From contig JAFWDU010000004.1 of NCBI GenBank assembly GCA_017516005.1, forward strand, positions 1 through 53,769: a stretch of DNA of 53,769 bases, given 5' to 3'. This document shows, piece after piece, positions 1 to 7,553 of the stretch (within the stretch, counting starts at the first letter, position 1; each line of letters starts with the position of its first letter). The notes beneath the pieces were generated by a model. It ran no database searches. It was not told where the DNA came from and saw only the letters and a list, made by a program, of their open reading frames with translations. The position numbers and the translations under genes were made by a program. Origin of the DNA: Oscillospiraceae bacterium (GTDB taxonomy: Bacteria; Bacillota; Clostridia; Oscillospirales; Oscillospiraceae).

Positions 1-197
1 CCGTTTATCGTCTGGCCGGTCAGCTGGTTGAAGCTGTTGTAGCTATAGCTCGCAATTGCCGCAATTCCGTCCTGAGGCCGCCACTCGCTTTTCGTCAGCA
101 GATTCCCGTTGGCGTCATAGGTGTAGACTGAGTTCTTTGTCTGACCCCCGCCGATGTACTGGCTGGCTGTCAGCCGGTTGTTTGCATTGTAGAAAGC
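1..197 (-). pseudogene. RHS/YD-repeat fragment, running off the left edge
   Basis: The minus strand reads as YD-repeat protein in one frame (YNANNRLTAS, VYTYDANGNLLTK, YSYNSFNQLTG), so this is part of an RHS/wall-associated polymorphic toxin. The reading begins abruptly near 197, only about 15 bases after the stop of the preceding minus-strand gene, with no start codon or ribosome site, so its N-terminal part is missing. The C-terminal side lies outside the window. The bases near the left edge closely resemble 1519-1590, so two related RHS modules lie here in series. Whether the outside part is intact cannot be seen. Confidence 0.75.
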
Positions 198-212
198 AAA
201 TTATGCAAGTAG

Positions 213-686
213 TTAAGAAATGCCTAACAATACTTTTGAGTGTTTTCCATAGACAAAAGTATATGTTTCACCTGGTTTTAACTGGTAGTATTTTGCAGAA
301 ATGAGTATGAGAAGGCTTTCTTTTTCATGATTCGGTTTGATCACTAATTTAAATCGATGGATCCCTCCATCAAGTTCTAATTGTTGCGTGCGGAAACTCT
401 TTTCCAGGAAAGGACTAGTTTTCAGTGGGAATTGCTCAACGAAAGCTGCATTTATCGTTATGATCTGATGAAACAATCCATCAATCGCCAAATATAATGA
501 TAACCGCAAAAACGAAAAAATATACTTAGTTAACCAAATCGTCAGCAAGGCGAATAGCAGCACGCTTTGAATTGTCCATCTAATAACAATCACTCTATTT
601 GCAAAAGCAAAAGCCAATACTGTTACGATAAAGAGAAAAACAATTGACTCTTCAAAAAACGATTTCCCTTGCTTCCATATCATCAT
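213..686 (-). CDS. Small membrane protein in the immunity-gene position behind an RHS C-terminus
   Basis: A 157-residue protein with two hydrophobic segments near residues 15-33 and 38-60, followed by a mostly soluble C-terminal half rich in beta-type residues. I do not recognise the family. It starts at ATG after a strong GGAGGA site, only 13 bases downstream of the RHS reading frame that ends at 700. That is where immunity genes of polymorphic toxins usually sit, so an immunity role against the adjacent RHS tail is a reasonable inference but rests on position alone. Low GC fits the accessory origin of the region. Confidence 0.55.
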   Translation of the reverse strand: MMIWKQGKSFFEESIVFLFIVTVLAFAFANRVIVIRWTIQSVLLFALLTIWLTKYIFSFLRLSLYLAIDGLFHQIITINAAFVEQFPLKTSPFLEKSFRTQQLELDGGIHRFKLVIKPNHEKESLLILISAKYYQLKPGETYTFVYGKHSKVLLGIS

Positions 687-699
687 TTGATTCCTCCAA

Positions 700-1776
700 T
701 TACGACCCTGATAGATTGATTCCTTGAAAAATGTCTTGTAGTTCTTCTTTAATCAGTTCTGTTGAGCTAGATGACACAAATGCACTTACCAGAACATCGT
801 AACCATATTTCTCTATTAGTTCATTTAGTTGTACAGGTGTAATGTTCTTACTAAGCGCTTGCCGTATGGCTGTTAGTTCTCGATTTGTAATCTGTCCAAG
901 TCGTCCTAACAGCACCTTTTGTTCCGCTTTGGTTATGCTCTGAAAGTCTGTCTTAAAACCAGCAGATAGCAATTCAGCTGCTCCTTTACCATTAATTCCA
1001 GCGGCAGCACCTGCTAGCAGGGCTGACGTAACATCATCTGTATCGTTTATTTCTGCTGATATAAACTGGCTAACCATATTTCCTGTTGCGCCGGTAATTG
1101 CAACTGCAACCCATGCATTTATAAACCTACCCATCGAGGGATCATAGTACCTTGCTCGGAGATAGTATTCATTTGTCTCCTTATCCAGGTATTCTCCACA
1201 GTAGCGGAAGGGATTGGCCTCGGAAGCAACCTGGTTCTTCTCGTTGCCGAAAGCGTCATAGGAATATGTTTTCGTGCTGTTGCCGGAGGTGTTGGTGAGA
1301 TTCACCACGTCCCCATGAGCGTTGTGGAGATAATACTGCGTTGTACTGCCGCTTGTCTCGGAGATCAGGCTGCTGCCTCGCAAATAGGTGGTGATGCCTG
1401 TCCCGGTCTTTTCTCCGACGACATTGCCGCCGTCAAGATAGTAGTCAGTGGTGGTCGTTCCCACAGCTTTTGCTGTGCGGATTCCCTCTGCGTTATGGGT
1501 GTAGGTGCAACTCTGTCCATTGATTGTTTGTCCGGTCAGTTGGTTGAAGCTGTTGTAGCTGTAGCTGGCAATGGAAGCAATTTCGGGGACCCCATGGAAG
1601 CGAATGCTTCCATGGGGAAAGGAGCGACCTCGGCGCTTTTGAGCTAAGATGCTTGTATCTTAGCGAAACCCGTGCCGGGCGGAGCAACGCCCTGGGCCGC
1701 CGCAAGCGCTTGGTCAAAAGATTCCAACTAAAGTTAACAGCGTAAATGAACGTGTAGGTATCACCATTTATTATTC
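700..1776 (-). pseudogene. Orphan RHS core end with variable C-terminal tail, N-terminus lost
   Basis: From about 1590 down to 700 one frame encodes YD repeats, then the conserved RHS core-ending block (PFRYCGEYLDKETNEYYLRARYYDP, MGRFINA), then a tail of roughly 135 residues with no recognised toxin motif: a Gly/Ala-rich stretch followed by a helical region. Upstream, 1717-1776 is a degenerate YD repeat (GDTYTFIYAVN, NLLTK) in a different frame, separated by a hairpin-rich insert at 1588-1712. No credible start exists; a GTG at 1464 could open the intact part but lacks a convincing ribosome site. It looks like a displaced RHS tip module with its putative immunity gene following. The tail could be a toxin; its activity is unknown. 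Confidence 0.7.
1588..1712. repeat. Hairpin-rich insert within an RHS YD repeat
   Basis: Three inverted repeats follow each other. The first is a perfect 12-bp arm pair with a GAAT loop (CCCCATGGAAGC and its complement). The second is GCTAAGAT and ATCTTAGC around GCTTGT. The third is GGGCG and CGCCC around GAGCAA. The insert separates a NLLTK-coding end from an IASYSYNSFNQLTG-coding start. In the parallel RHS copy at 1-197 these are joined by only about eight codons. It therefore seems to be an added palindromic element that also breaks the frame. It encodes no transposase and resembles a REP/MITE-like or structured-RNA element. Confidence 0.5.
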
Positions 1777-1834
1777 TAAGACAATTAAAGAAAAAGAGTT
1801 GACAAATCTAGTACATAAGGAATCAATCATATCT

Positions 1835-2653
1835 TCACCCAATAATCGACTTTTCACTTTGAAAAAAGTGCACGATCCCGTTACAAATACTATAATCATA
1901 ACTCGCCGGGTAATAGGTGTTATCGATTTGGGATGAATCCAAGGGTTGATTGCCCAGAGGAATCTTAGATACAAGCTTGACTTCGTTTTCAGCAGGGCAT
2001 TTTCCGATGAAGGTCAACATTTCCTTTGGACGGTCTCCATAAGAATAAAATGGAATTGTTTTTAAATCTAAAGCACTCACTGAATCTTTTGTTGGTGGAT
2101 TCACGCTGAACCAGTTGTAGAGTTGAACGGTAACAGTGTCAAGCGGTATCCTATCTTCTGGCTGCTTTGTTATGCCTACGATCAGCAGAAGAACATAGCA
2201 ATGAAGAAGTTCAACATGCTCACCCGGCCAGCAAATCTTATGTTGAATTACCCCGCCAATGGGCCACGGACACTTCCAGGCATAACTGGGCATTCGCAGC
2301 TTCTTCCGCTCCGGCTGGGGAGAGAGCAGTTGATTCTTAGCTTTCAGAAGCTCCTTCTCCCGAAGCTTGATTGCTTTTGGCACCCAGATTTCCGTAAGGT
2401 TTGAAAGCTCCTCCTCGATGGCGGCGAGGGCGTGTTCCTTCACCCGCTTACTGAGCCGTCCGGCCTTCCACTCTGTGATTGCCAGCGGCAGCCAGAAGGT
2501 TTCTGACTGGCCTTCTATACCCTCTTGATACTCACAGACGATCTTTTCTTCCGCTTCTTCATCACTCTTTCCTAGAATGATGGCCTCTCGATAGTCATCC
2601 CGAATGTCACAGGCATCGTCTGAATCAAAGATTTTTTCACCCCATGCTCCCAT
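1835..2653 (-). CDS. DUF4259-like protein of the RHS locus
   Basis: A 272-residue soluble protein beginning MGAWGEKIFDSDDACD, which resembles the N-terminus of DUF4259-type proteins (small acidic proteins starting MGxWG with a D/N-rich block, frequent beside polymorphic toxins). The start is fixed by an AGGAGG site just upstream that also spans the stop of a preceding small frame. The C-terminal half (about residues 120-272) is unrecognised. Sited between RHS remnants and on their strand, it is plausibly an immunity or accessory protein, but no toxin partner remains next to it. The family assignment is from a short N-terminal pattern only. Confidence 0.6.
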   Translation of the reverse strand: MGAWGEKIFDSDDACDIRDDYREAIILGKSDEEAEEKIVCEYQEGIEGQSETFWLPLAITEWKAGRLSKRVKEHALAAIEEELSNLTEIWVPKAIKLREKELLKAKNQLLSPQPERKKLRMPSYAWKCPWPIGGVIQHKICWPGEHVELLHCYVLLLIVGITKQPEDRIPLDTVTVQLYNWFSVNPPTKDSVSALDLKTIPFYSYGDRPKEMLTFIGKCPAENEVKLVSKIPLGNQPLDSSQIDNTYYPASYDYSICNGIVHFFQSEKSIIG

Positions 2654-2664
2654 AGTGAATCCTC

Positions 2665-2782
2665 CTATTCAAGCATAAAAATACGATCAGCCAAAGCAAA
2701 TTGTAATTCGAGAACCCGTCGTCCTTCTTCGTAGTATCCTTCCATATTATGCTTTGCAATTTCCCTTCTGTACCTTTTTCAT
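2665..2782 (-). pseudogene. Frameshifted end of a small gene upstream of the DUF4259-like gene
   Basis: An ATG at 2782 follows a good AGGAGGAGAAGG site and reads MKKVQKGNC before stopping. One frame over, the sequence continues as protein-like text (MEGYYEEGRRVLELQFALADRIFMLE) to a TAG at 2665 that abuts the ribosome site of the next gene. This looks like one short gene broken by a single-base slip, or the C-terminal remnant of a longer one. No family is recognised. Confidence 0.3.
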
Positions 2783-2825
2783 CCTTCTCCTCCTCAAATC
2801 TCATGAAATCCCTTGTGTATTCCAT

Positions 2826-3157
2826 TATACTGTAAACCGTATACGATCACAACTTTATTATGACAAGATGATGTGCAATCGTGGGAGCAATCCTCATGCA
2901 ACCACAGGCTCTTTTATTCTCATGCTTTGTGCTATCTCATTAGCAGCAATCTTGAAAACAGTTTTCGAAAAAGCGTTGATGTCGTTCAAGCAATTTGTCA
3001 CGTCATCTGATTCGATCCTGTCATATGCTTGACAATCCAGTACTTCAACAACAAAATCTGTAAATTCCTAGACTAAATCCCGTTTTACGTTACACTGTGG
3101 AATTCACTTTGGAAATTCACACCTACACAAAATCATGAAATTTTGCAAAAAAGAGTC
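2826..3157. other. AT-rich intergenic stretch between the RHS remnants and rpmB
   Basis: No convincing coding frame, tRNA or strong hairpin is visible. Composition is much more AT-rich than the core genes to the right, marking the boundary of the accessory region. Confidence 0.5.
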
Positions 3158-3186
3158 TTGCAATTTCCAGACTGATCTGTTATTAT
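3158..3186 (+). promoter_or_regulatory. Predicted sigma-A promoter of rpmB
   Basis: TTGCAA at 3158-3163 and TATTAT at 3181-3186 are 17 bases apart. Transcription would begin near 3193, giving a leader of about 50 bases. Confidence 0.6.
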
Positions 3187-3244
3187 GATTGCCGGCGCTT
3201 TGGCGCCCAGTTTCTCTATTTTATTCGGCGAGGAGGTGCAGTCC

Positions 3245-3433
3245 GTGGCAAAGTGCGATATCTGCGGCAAGGGTGTTACGTTTGGAATCAAGGTTTCCCA
3301 TTCACACAGACGTTCCAACAGAACTTGGAAGCCCAATGTCAAGCGCGTTAAGGCGATTGTTGATGGCTCTCCGCGCCATGTGTATGTCTGTACAAGATGC
3401 CTTCGCTCCAACAAGGTCGAGCGTGCAATCTGA
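3245..3433 (+). CDS. rpmB: Ribosomal protein bL28
   Basis: A 62-residue large-subunit ribosomal protein. The N-terminus MAKCDICGKG with Cys4/Cys7 and the C-terminal CTRC with Cys49/Cys52 form the zinc-binding C4 version of bL28; the length is normal. The GTG at 3245 is preceded by GAGGAGG, and the longer open frame from 3185 would begin inside the predicted -10 box, so GTG is chosen. It is monocistronic, with its own promoter and terminator. Confidence 0.95.
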   Translation: MAKCDICGKGVTFGIKVSHSHRRSNRTWKPNVKRVKAIVDGSPRHVYVCTRCLRSNKVERAI

Positions 3434-3447
3434 TAATCCGATGTCAA

Positions 3448-3479
3448 ACGGACAGGTCAAAGGATGCCTGCCCGTTTTT
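3448..3479 (+). terminator. Terminator of rpmB
   Basis: A 9-bp stem with one mismatch (ACGGACAGG and CCTGCCCGT), a 10-base loop and a following T run. Confidence 0.75.
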
Positions 3480-3501
3480 CATTTCCTCTGAGATGAAATT
3501 G

Positions 3502-3545
3502 AACCGTGAAGCAGCCAATCGGTGCTTCACGGTTCCTTGTTTTTG
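3502..3545. terminator. Hairpin between rpmB and gpsA, probably bidirectional
   Basis: A perfect 12-bp stem (AACCGTGAAGCA and complement) with a 9-base loop. A T-rich tail follows on the plus side. It lies just after the gpsA stop on the minus strand, where it would end that operon with a weaker T tract. Confidence 0.6.
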
Positions 3546-3553
3546 AATCGTTC

Positions 3554-4558
3554 TTATGCCCAGGTGCCGTCATCCTGTTCCTGCCGTTTTGCGCGCATCA
3601 TCAGCTGTTCGGCAACGGTATGGATGCTCTGTCCCTCATAGAGGACCGCATAGGAAACATTGACAATCGGCATCTCGATGCCTGCTTTTTTCGCAAGCTG
3701 CCAGGCGGATTTGGTGGCGTAATAGCCTTCCACCACAGCCCCGACCTGTTTCATCGCCGTCTGAATGTCCATGCCCTGTCCGATCAGGATACCCGCTCTT
3801 CTGTTGTGGGAATGCATGGAGGTGCAGGTGACAATCAGGTCGCCCACGCCGGCCAAGCCGGCAAAGGTCTCGCGGCGGCCGCCCATGGCAATCCCAAGCC
3901 GCGCCATCTCCGTCAGGCCGCGGGTCATGAGCAGAGCTTTCGTGTTGTCTCCCAAGCCCAGTCCGTCACAGCAGCCCGCGCAGAGTGCAATCACGTTTTT
4001 TAATGCTGCACCCAGTTCGATTCCGATCATGTCCGGACTCGTATAGACACGGAAGCGGTCACACATAAAGGTATCCTGCACCAGCTCCGCCACTTTCTGA
4101 TCTCTGGAAGCAGCGACTACGCCGGTTGGAATGCGGCGTCCGACTTCTTCGGCATGGGACGGGCCGGAAAGGACTGCAACCCTGGCTCCGGTCTCCTGCT
4201 CAATAATCTGACTCATGGTGCATCCGGTGTCCGCTTCGATGCCTTTTGTCACGCTGACGACGACCGTCTCCGGTTCCAGATATTCCCGGAGTTTGGCCGC
4301 AGTGCTTCGCACCGCATAGCTTGGCGTGGCGAGCACGACAATCTGGCTGCCGCGTGCAAGAGAGAGGTCACTTGTCAGCTTGATGGAATCCGGAATCGGG
4401 ACTTCCGGCAGCAGAGGATTCTCTCCCGCTGCCGCAATCGTATCGGACTCGTTCTGCGTATAGGACCAGAGCGTTACCTCATGTCCGTTTTCCTTCAGCA
4501 GGCAGGCCAGAGCAGTTCCCCAGGCACCGCTTCCGACAACCGTGATTCTCATACTCAT
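3554..4558 (-). CDS. gpsA: NAD(P)-dependent glycerol-3-phosphate dehydrogenase
   Basis: A 334-residue cytosolic enzyme that reduces dihydroxyacetone phosphate to sn-glycerol 3-phosphate for phospholipid synthesis. The Rossmann motif GSGAWGTALA lies at the N-terminus. LSGPSHAEEV follows in the middle, the segment ALKNVIALCAG carries the family's catalytic lysine, and AGVGDLIVTCTS lies further on. Length is normal. It is the last gene of der-plsY-gpsA, about 30 bases after plsY, whose enzyme uses the glycerol 3-phosphate made here. That pairing supports the assignment. Confidence 0.95.
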   Translation of the reverse strand: MSMRITVVGSGAWGTALACLLKENGHEVTLWSYTQNESDTIAAAGENPLLPEVPIPDSIKLTSDLSLARGSQIVVLATPSYAVRSTAAKLREYLEPETVVVSVTKGIEADTGCTMSQIIEQETGARVAVLSGPSHAEEVGRRIPTGVVAASRDQKVAELVQDTFMCDRFRVYTSPDMIGIELGAALKNVIALCAGCCDGLGLGDNTKALLMTRGLTEMARLGIAMGGRRETFAGLAGVGDLIVTCTSMHSHNRRAGILIGQGMDIQTAMKQVGAVVEGYYATKSAWQLAKKAGIEMPIVNVSYAVLYEGQSIHTVAEQLMMRAKRQEQDDGTWA

Positions 4559-4588
4559 AAGCTCCTTTCTGCTGTTTGCTTCTCAGCA

Positions 4589-5200
4589 CTAGCTGTTCTT
4601 CTTCCGGAACGAAAGCTTCCGCTCCGTTCCTTTGACCAGGCGCTGTATGTTTCCGCGGTGCATAACAATGGCGACAAGCCCGAGCGCGAATGCCAGGCCG
4701 AATACCCACCAGTTTCCGCGGAAGAAAACCAGAAACAGGAAGGGAAAAACCGCGGCGCAGAGCACGGAACCCAGGGACACATAGCGGGTCAGTGCCACAA
4801 TGACCGCAAACAGGACAATCAGGCATACTGCAATCCGCCAGTCCATGGCAAAGGCAACCGAGACGCCGCACATGATTCCCTTTCCGCCGCGGAAGCCGAA
4901 GAATACGGGAAACACATGGCCAAGTGTGGCGCAGAAGCCGCCAAACATCATGCCCGCATCCGTGCCAAGAATCCATTTTCCCACATAGCACGCGAGAATG
5001 GTTTTGATCATGTCAACCGCAATGACGACCAGCGTCAGCCCGCCGCCGTAGGTGCGGAAGAAATTGGTAAGGCCGGCATTGCCGCTTCCATGGCTCCGGA
5101 CATCCTCATGATGAAACAGTTTGGAGACCAGTATGGCGCCGTTCGCTCCGCCCAGGCAGTAAGCAATCACGGCAACGATAATCAAACGGAGAACCAGCAT
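4589..5200 (-). CDS. plsY: Glycerol-3-phosphate acyltransferase (acyl-phosphate type)
   Basis: A 203-residue integral membrane enzyme that moves an acyl group from acyl phosphate to glycerol 3-phosphate, the first committed step of phosphatidic acid synthesis. Family motifs are present: GSGNAGLTNFFRTYG near residues 37-51 and GHVFPVFFGFRGGKG near 93-107. About five hydrophobic segments are visible. It begins three bases after the der stop, indicating a shared transcript, and is followed by gpsA, which supplies its substrate. Confidence 0.95.
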   Translation of the reverse strand: MLVLRLIIVAVIAYCLGGANGAILVSKLFHHEDVRSHGSGNAGLTNFFRTYGGGLTLVVIAVDMIKTILACYVGKWILGTDAGMMFGGFCATLGHVFPVFFGFRGGKGIMCGVSVAFAMDWRIAVCLIVLFAVIVALTRYVSLGSVLCAAVFPFLFLVFFRGNWWVFGLAFALGLVAIVMHRGNIQRLVKGTERKLSFRKKNS

Positions 5201-5203
5201 GGC

Positions 5204-6532
5204 TTACATCTCCTTCTCGCCTCTCTGGCGAATCGTGATGCGGATGGGCGTTCCTTCCATTCCGAATGTCGCGCGGATCTGGTTTTCCAGATAACGCTGA
5301 TAGGAAAAATGGAACAGCTTCGCATCGTTGCAGAAGATCACGAAATGAGGTGGTTTGGTACCCGCCTGCGTCATATAGTAGATTTTCAGTCTTCTTCCCT
5401 TGTCGGACGGCGGCTGTACCCGGGCAGTCGCATCTGCCAGCACATTGTTCAAAAGACCAGTCGTAATCCGCATAGCACTCTGCTCTGCCACGAAATTGAT
5501 GCGCTCGAAAAGCTTATCCACCCGCTGACCGGTGAGAGCGGAGATGAACATGATCGGGGCATAGGACATATACGCCAGATCCCTGCGCACATCCTCCGTA
5601 AAGCGGAGCATGGTCTTGTCATCTTTTTCCACGCTGTCCCATTTGTTGACGACGATGATGCAGGCCTTTCCGGCCTCATGGGCAAGTCCGGCGATTTTTG
5701 TATCCTGCTCCGTTACGCCTTCCGCGGCGTCAATGAGGATCAGGCACACATCGCAGCGGTCGATGGCGTTGATGGAACGCAGATTGCTGTAGTGCTCAAT
5801 AGCGTCATCCACCCGGCTCTTGCGCCGCATGCCGGCTGTATCGATAAAGCAGTACCGGCCGTATTCATTCTCGAAATAGCTGTCAATCGCGTCACGGGTG
5901 GTGCCCGCTTCGTCCGAAACGATTACCCGCTCCTCGCCCAGGATCCGGTTCAGCAGGCTGGACTTGCCTACATTGGGCTTACCTACAATCGCGACCCGGA
6001 TCAGGTCCTCTTCCTCCGGTTCCTCTTCAGTTTCCGGAAGATGCGCTGCACAGAAGTCCAGCAGGTCTCCCGTACCGGTGCCGTGCACCGCCGAGAGCTC
6101 AATGGGATCTCCGAGTCCCAGGGAATAGAACTCAAAGAAGGTCGGGTCCGTAGGACCGATGGAATCACATTTGTTGACCGCAACGACAGCGCATTTATGG
6201 GATTTCTTCAGCATATCGGCGATCTCTTCATCAGCCGCAGTCACGCCGGTCCGGACATCCGTCACCAGGATGATGACGTCCGCGGTTTCAATCGCAATCT
6301 CCGCCTGACGGCGCATGAACAGGAGCATTTCGCTGTCCGTGGAAGGTTCGATGCCGCCGGTATCGATGAGTTCGAACTCTTTCCCGTTCCAGTCGCAGGC
6401 CCCGTATATACGGTCCCGGGTTACGCCGGGTGTGTCTTCCACAATGGCGGTGCGCCGTCCGGTGAGCTTATTAAAGAGTGTGGACTTTCCTACATTCGGC
6501 CTGCCCACAATGGCCACAAGAGGCTTCGGCAT
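5204..6532 (-). CDS. der: Ribosome-assembly GTPase Der (EngA)
   Basis: A 442-residue double-GTPase protein needed for 50S subunit maturation. The first G domain has GRPNVGKST with DTPGVTRD; the second has GKPNVGKSS with DEAGTTRD and NKWD. The C-terminal part (about 350-442) fits the KH-like domain. The ATG follows GGAGAGGAGG. It lies downstream of rpmF, behind a terminator-like palindrome, and heads plsY-gpsA. No independent promoter was visible, so read-through from the rpmF promoter is possible. Confidence 0.95.
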   Translation of the reverse strand: MPKPLVAIVGRPNVGKSTLFNKLTGRRTAIVEDTPGVTRDRIYGACDWNGKEFELIDTGGIEPSTDSEMLLFMRRQAEIAIETADVIILVTDVRTGVTAADEEIADMLKKSHKCAVVAVNKCDSIGPTDPTFFEFYSLGLGDPIELSAVHGTGTGDLLDFCAAHLPETEEEPEEEDLIRVAIVGKPNVGKSSLLNRILGEERVIVSDEAGTTRDAIDSYFENEYGRYCFIDTAGMRRKSRVDDAIEHYSNLRSINAIDRCDVCLILIDAAEGVTEQDTKIAGLAHEAGKACIIVVNKWDSVEKDDKTMLRFTEDVRRDLAYMSYAPIMFISALTGQRVDKLFERINFVAEQSAMRITTGLLNNVLADATARVQPPSDKGRRLKIYYMTQAGTKPPHFVIFCNDAKLFHFSYQRYLENQIRATFGMEGTPIRITIRQRGEKEM

Positions 6533-6557
6533 GGGAATCCCTCCTCTCCCGAATCAG

Positions 6558-6595
6558 ATGCCGCCTTCTCACCGGGATCCGGTGCCGAGCGGCAT
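6558..6595. promoter_or_regulatory. Nested stem structure upstream of der
   Basis: An outer stem ATGCCGC/GCGGCAT encloses an inner stem CACCGG/CCGGTG with a 3-base loop, the two separated by a small internal loop. It lies in the untranslated space between the rpmF terminator and the der ribosome site. It could shape read-through or translation of der; no regulator is evident. Confidence 0.35.
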
Positions 6596-6610
6596 GTAGC
6601 AAATAGCAAA

Positions 6611-6634
6611 AAGGAAGGCCGCGCGGCCTTCCTT
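6611..6634 (-). terminator. Terminator behind rpmF
   Basis: A perfect 24-base palindrome (AAGGAAGGCCGC and complement) followed on the minus strand by TTTTTGC. The minus-strand T run points to rpmF as the gene terminated. Confidence 0.65.
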
Positions 6635-6653
6635 TTCTCTAAGCAGGAACTGC

Positions 6654-6836
6654 TTACTTGTTGACTGCCAGCACTTCGCGTCCGTTATAAGAACCGCAGG
6701 CCTTGCAGGCTCTGTGGGGCATAACGGGCTCGCCACATTTGGGGCAAGTGACGAAACCTGGAGCACTCAGCTTCCAAACGGCGCTGCGCCGCTTATCGCG
6801 TCTTGCCTTGGATACTTTACACTTCGGTACGGCCAT
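6654..6836 (-). CDS. rpmF: Ribosomal protein bL32
   Basis: A 60-residue large-subunit protein with N-terminal [18 protein letters not shown] and a zinc ribbon formed by Cys31/Cys34 and Cys44/Cys47. Length and motif spacing are typical. It directly follows the DUF177 gene, the standard bacterial pairing, and is followed by a palindromic terminator. Confidence 0.95.
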   Translation of the reverse strand: MAVPKCKVSKARRDKRRSAVWKLSAPGFVTCPKCGEPVMPHRACKACGSYNGREVLAVNK

Positions 6837-6887
6837 GATGACACCTCCTTGGTCAGGATGCCTTACGGCATAGCGCCGTCAAACAGA

Positions 6888-7388
6888 TTACTTTTCCAGT
6901 AGCTGTGCAAGCACAGCCAGACGGGGATCTATTTCCTTTTTGCACCCGCAGGGACCCTCATTCAGATCCTTCCCGCAGCGGGAACACAGTCCTTTGCAGT
7001 CTTCCCTGCAAAGCAGCTGGGAATCCATATTCAGCACGAAAGCCGCATCGAGGATCTCATCCAGATCCGCTTCCTCTCCGTCAAGGAGAAAGGTCCAAGC
7101 ATCCGCCGCTTCCTCATCCTGAATCTCTGTTGTCAGAACTGCCTCGACCGGTTGGTCCAGTTCCTTCTCAAAGGGTTTCAGGCAGCGGTCGCAGATGCAG
7201 TGAAGCGTACTCTTCAGCCGGCCGTTCAGAATCAGAACACCGGCCGTATTCCGGATCTCGCCTTTAAAGGCCACCGGTTCATCCGCCGGCGCGCAGCTTC
7301 CAAAAACCAGATCGCTCAGATCCGCCTGCGTTTCAAAAGCGAGCGATTCACCGGGGCGATCCAGGAGTTTTGCCAGGTTCAGACGCAT
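6888..7388 (-). CDS. DUF177/YceD family protein
   Basis: A 166-residue cytosolic protein of the YceD family, encoded next to rpmF across bacteria and linked to 23S rRNA metabolism in some species. Cysteines occur in two clusters, HCICDRC near residue 64 and CREDC, CSRC and CGC near the C-terminus, suggesting metal binding in this lineage. It is the first gene of the rpmF transcript behind a near-perfect promoter. Its ribosome site is weak (GGGGG about nine bases upstream of ATG). The exact biochemical role is not established by the sequence. Confidence 0.85.
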   Translation of the reverse strand: MRLNLAKLLDRPGESLAFETQADLSDLVFGSCAPADEPVAFKGEIRNTAGVLILNGRLKSTLHCICDRCLKPFEKELDQPVEAVLTTEIQDEEAADAWTFLLDGEEADLDEILDAAFVLNMDSQLLCREDCKGLCSRCGKDLNEGPCGCKKEIDPRLAVLAQLLEK

Positions 7389-7423
7389 TTGGATAACCCC
7401 CGCTCCACAGTCGTGCGAAAGAC

Positions 7424-7452
7424 ATTATATCCGAAACCCTTCCGGGTGTCAA
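7424..7452 (-). promoter_or_regulatory. Consensus sigma-A promoter for DUF177-rpmF
   Basis: On the minus strand, TTGACA (7452-7447) and TATAAT (7429-7424) stand 17 bases apart, matching the consensus fully. This fits high expression of a ribosomal protein operon. Confidence 0.85.
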
Positions 7453-7494
7453 TGATAAAAATGCCGGATTTAAAAGAAATTTCGAGAGAAAAAC

Positions 7495-7523
7495 TTGACT
7501 TTCCCCTGCACGTACCGCAAAAT
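7495..7523 (+). promoter_or_regulatory. Possible promoter of the RluA-radical SAM-galM run
   Basis: TTGACT at 7495-7500 and CAAAAT at 7518-7523 with a 17-base spacer. The -10 match is moderate. Confidence 0.4.
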
Positions 7524-7553
7524 GAATCCATTGAAGAAAGAGGCGGTGATTCC

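Noticed and set aside
1493..1717. 74-codon frame on the minus strand
   Set aside because: It reads through the hairpin-rich insert and out-of-frame YD-repeat sequence; it is a by-product of the frame break.
4154..6664. 836-codon open frame on the plus strand
   Set aside because: It is antisense to gpsA, plsY and der, all of which carry full family motifs. Its composition (His/Arg/Gln-rich) is that of a high-GC shadow frame.
7152..7553. 134-codon N-terminal extension of the first RluA-type gene
   Set aside because: It overlaps the DUF177 gene and a consensus divergent promoter; GTG at 7554 has its own ribosome site.
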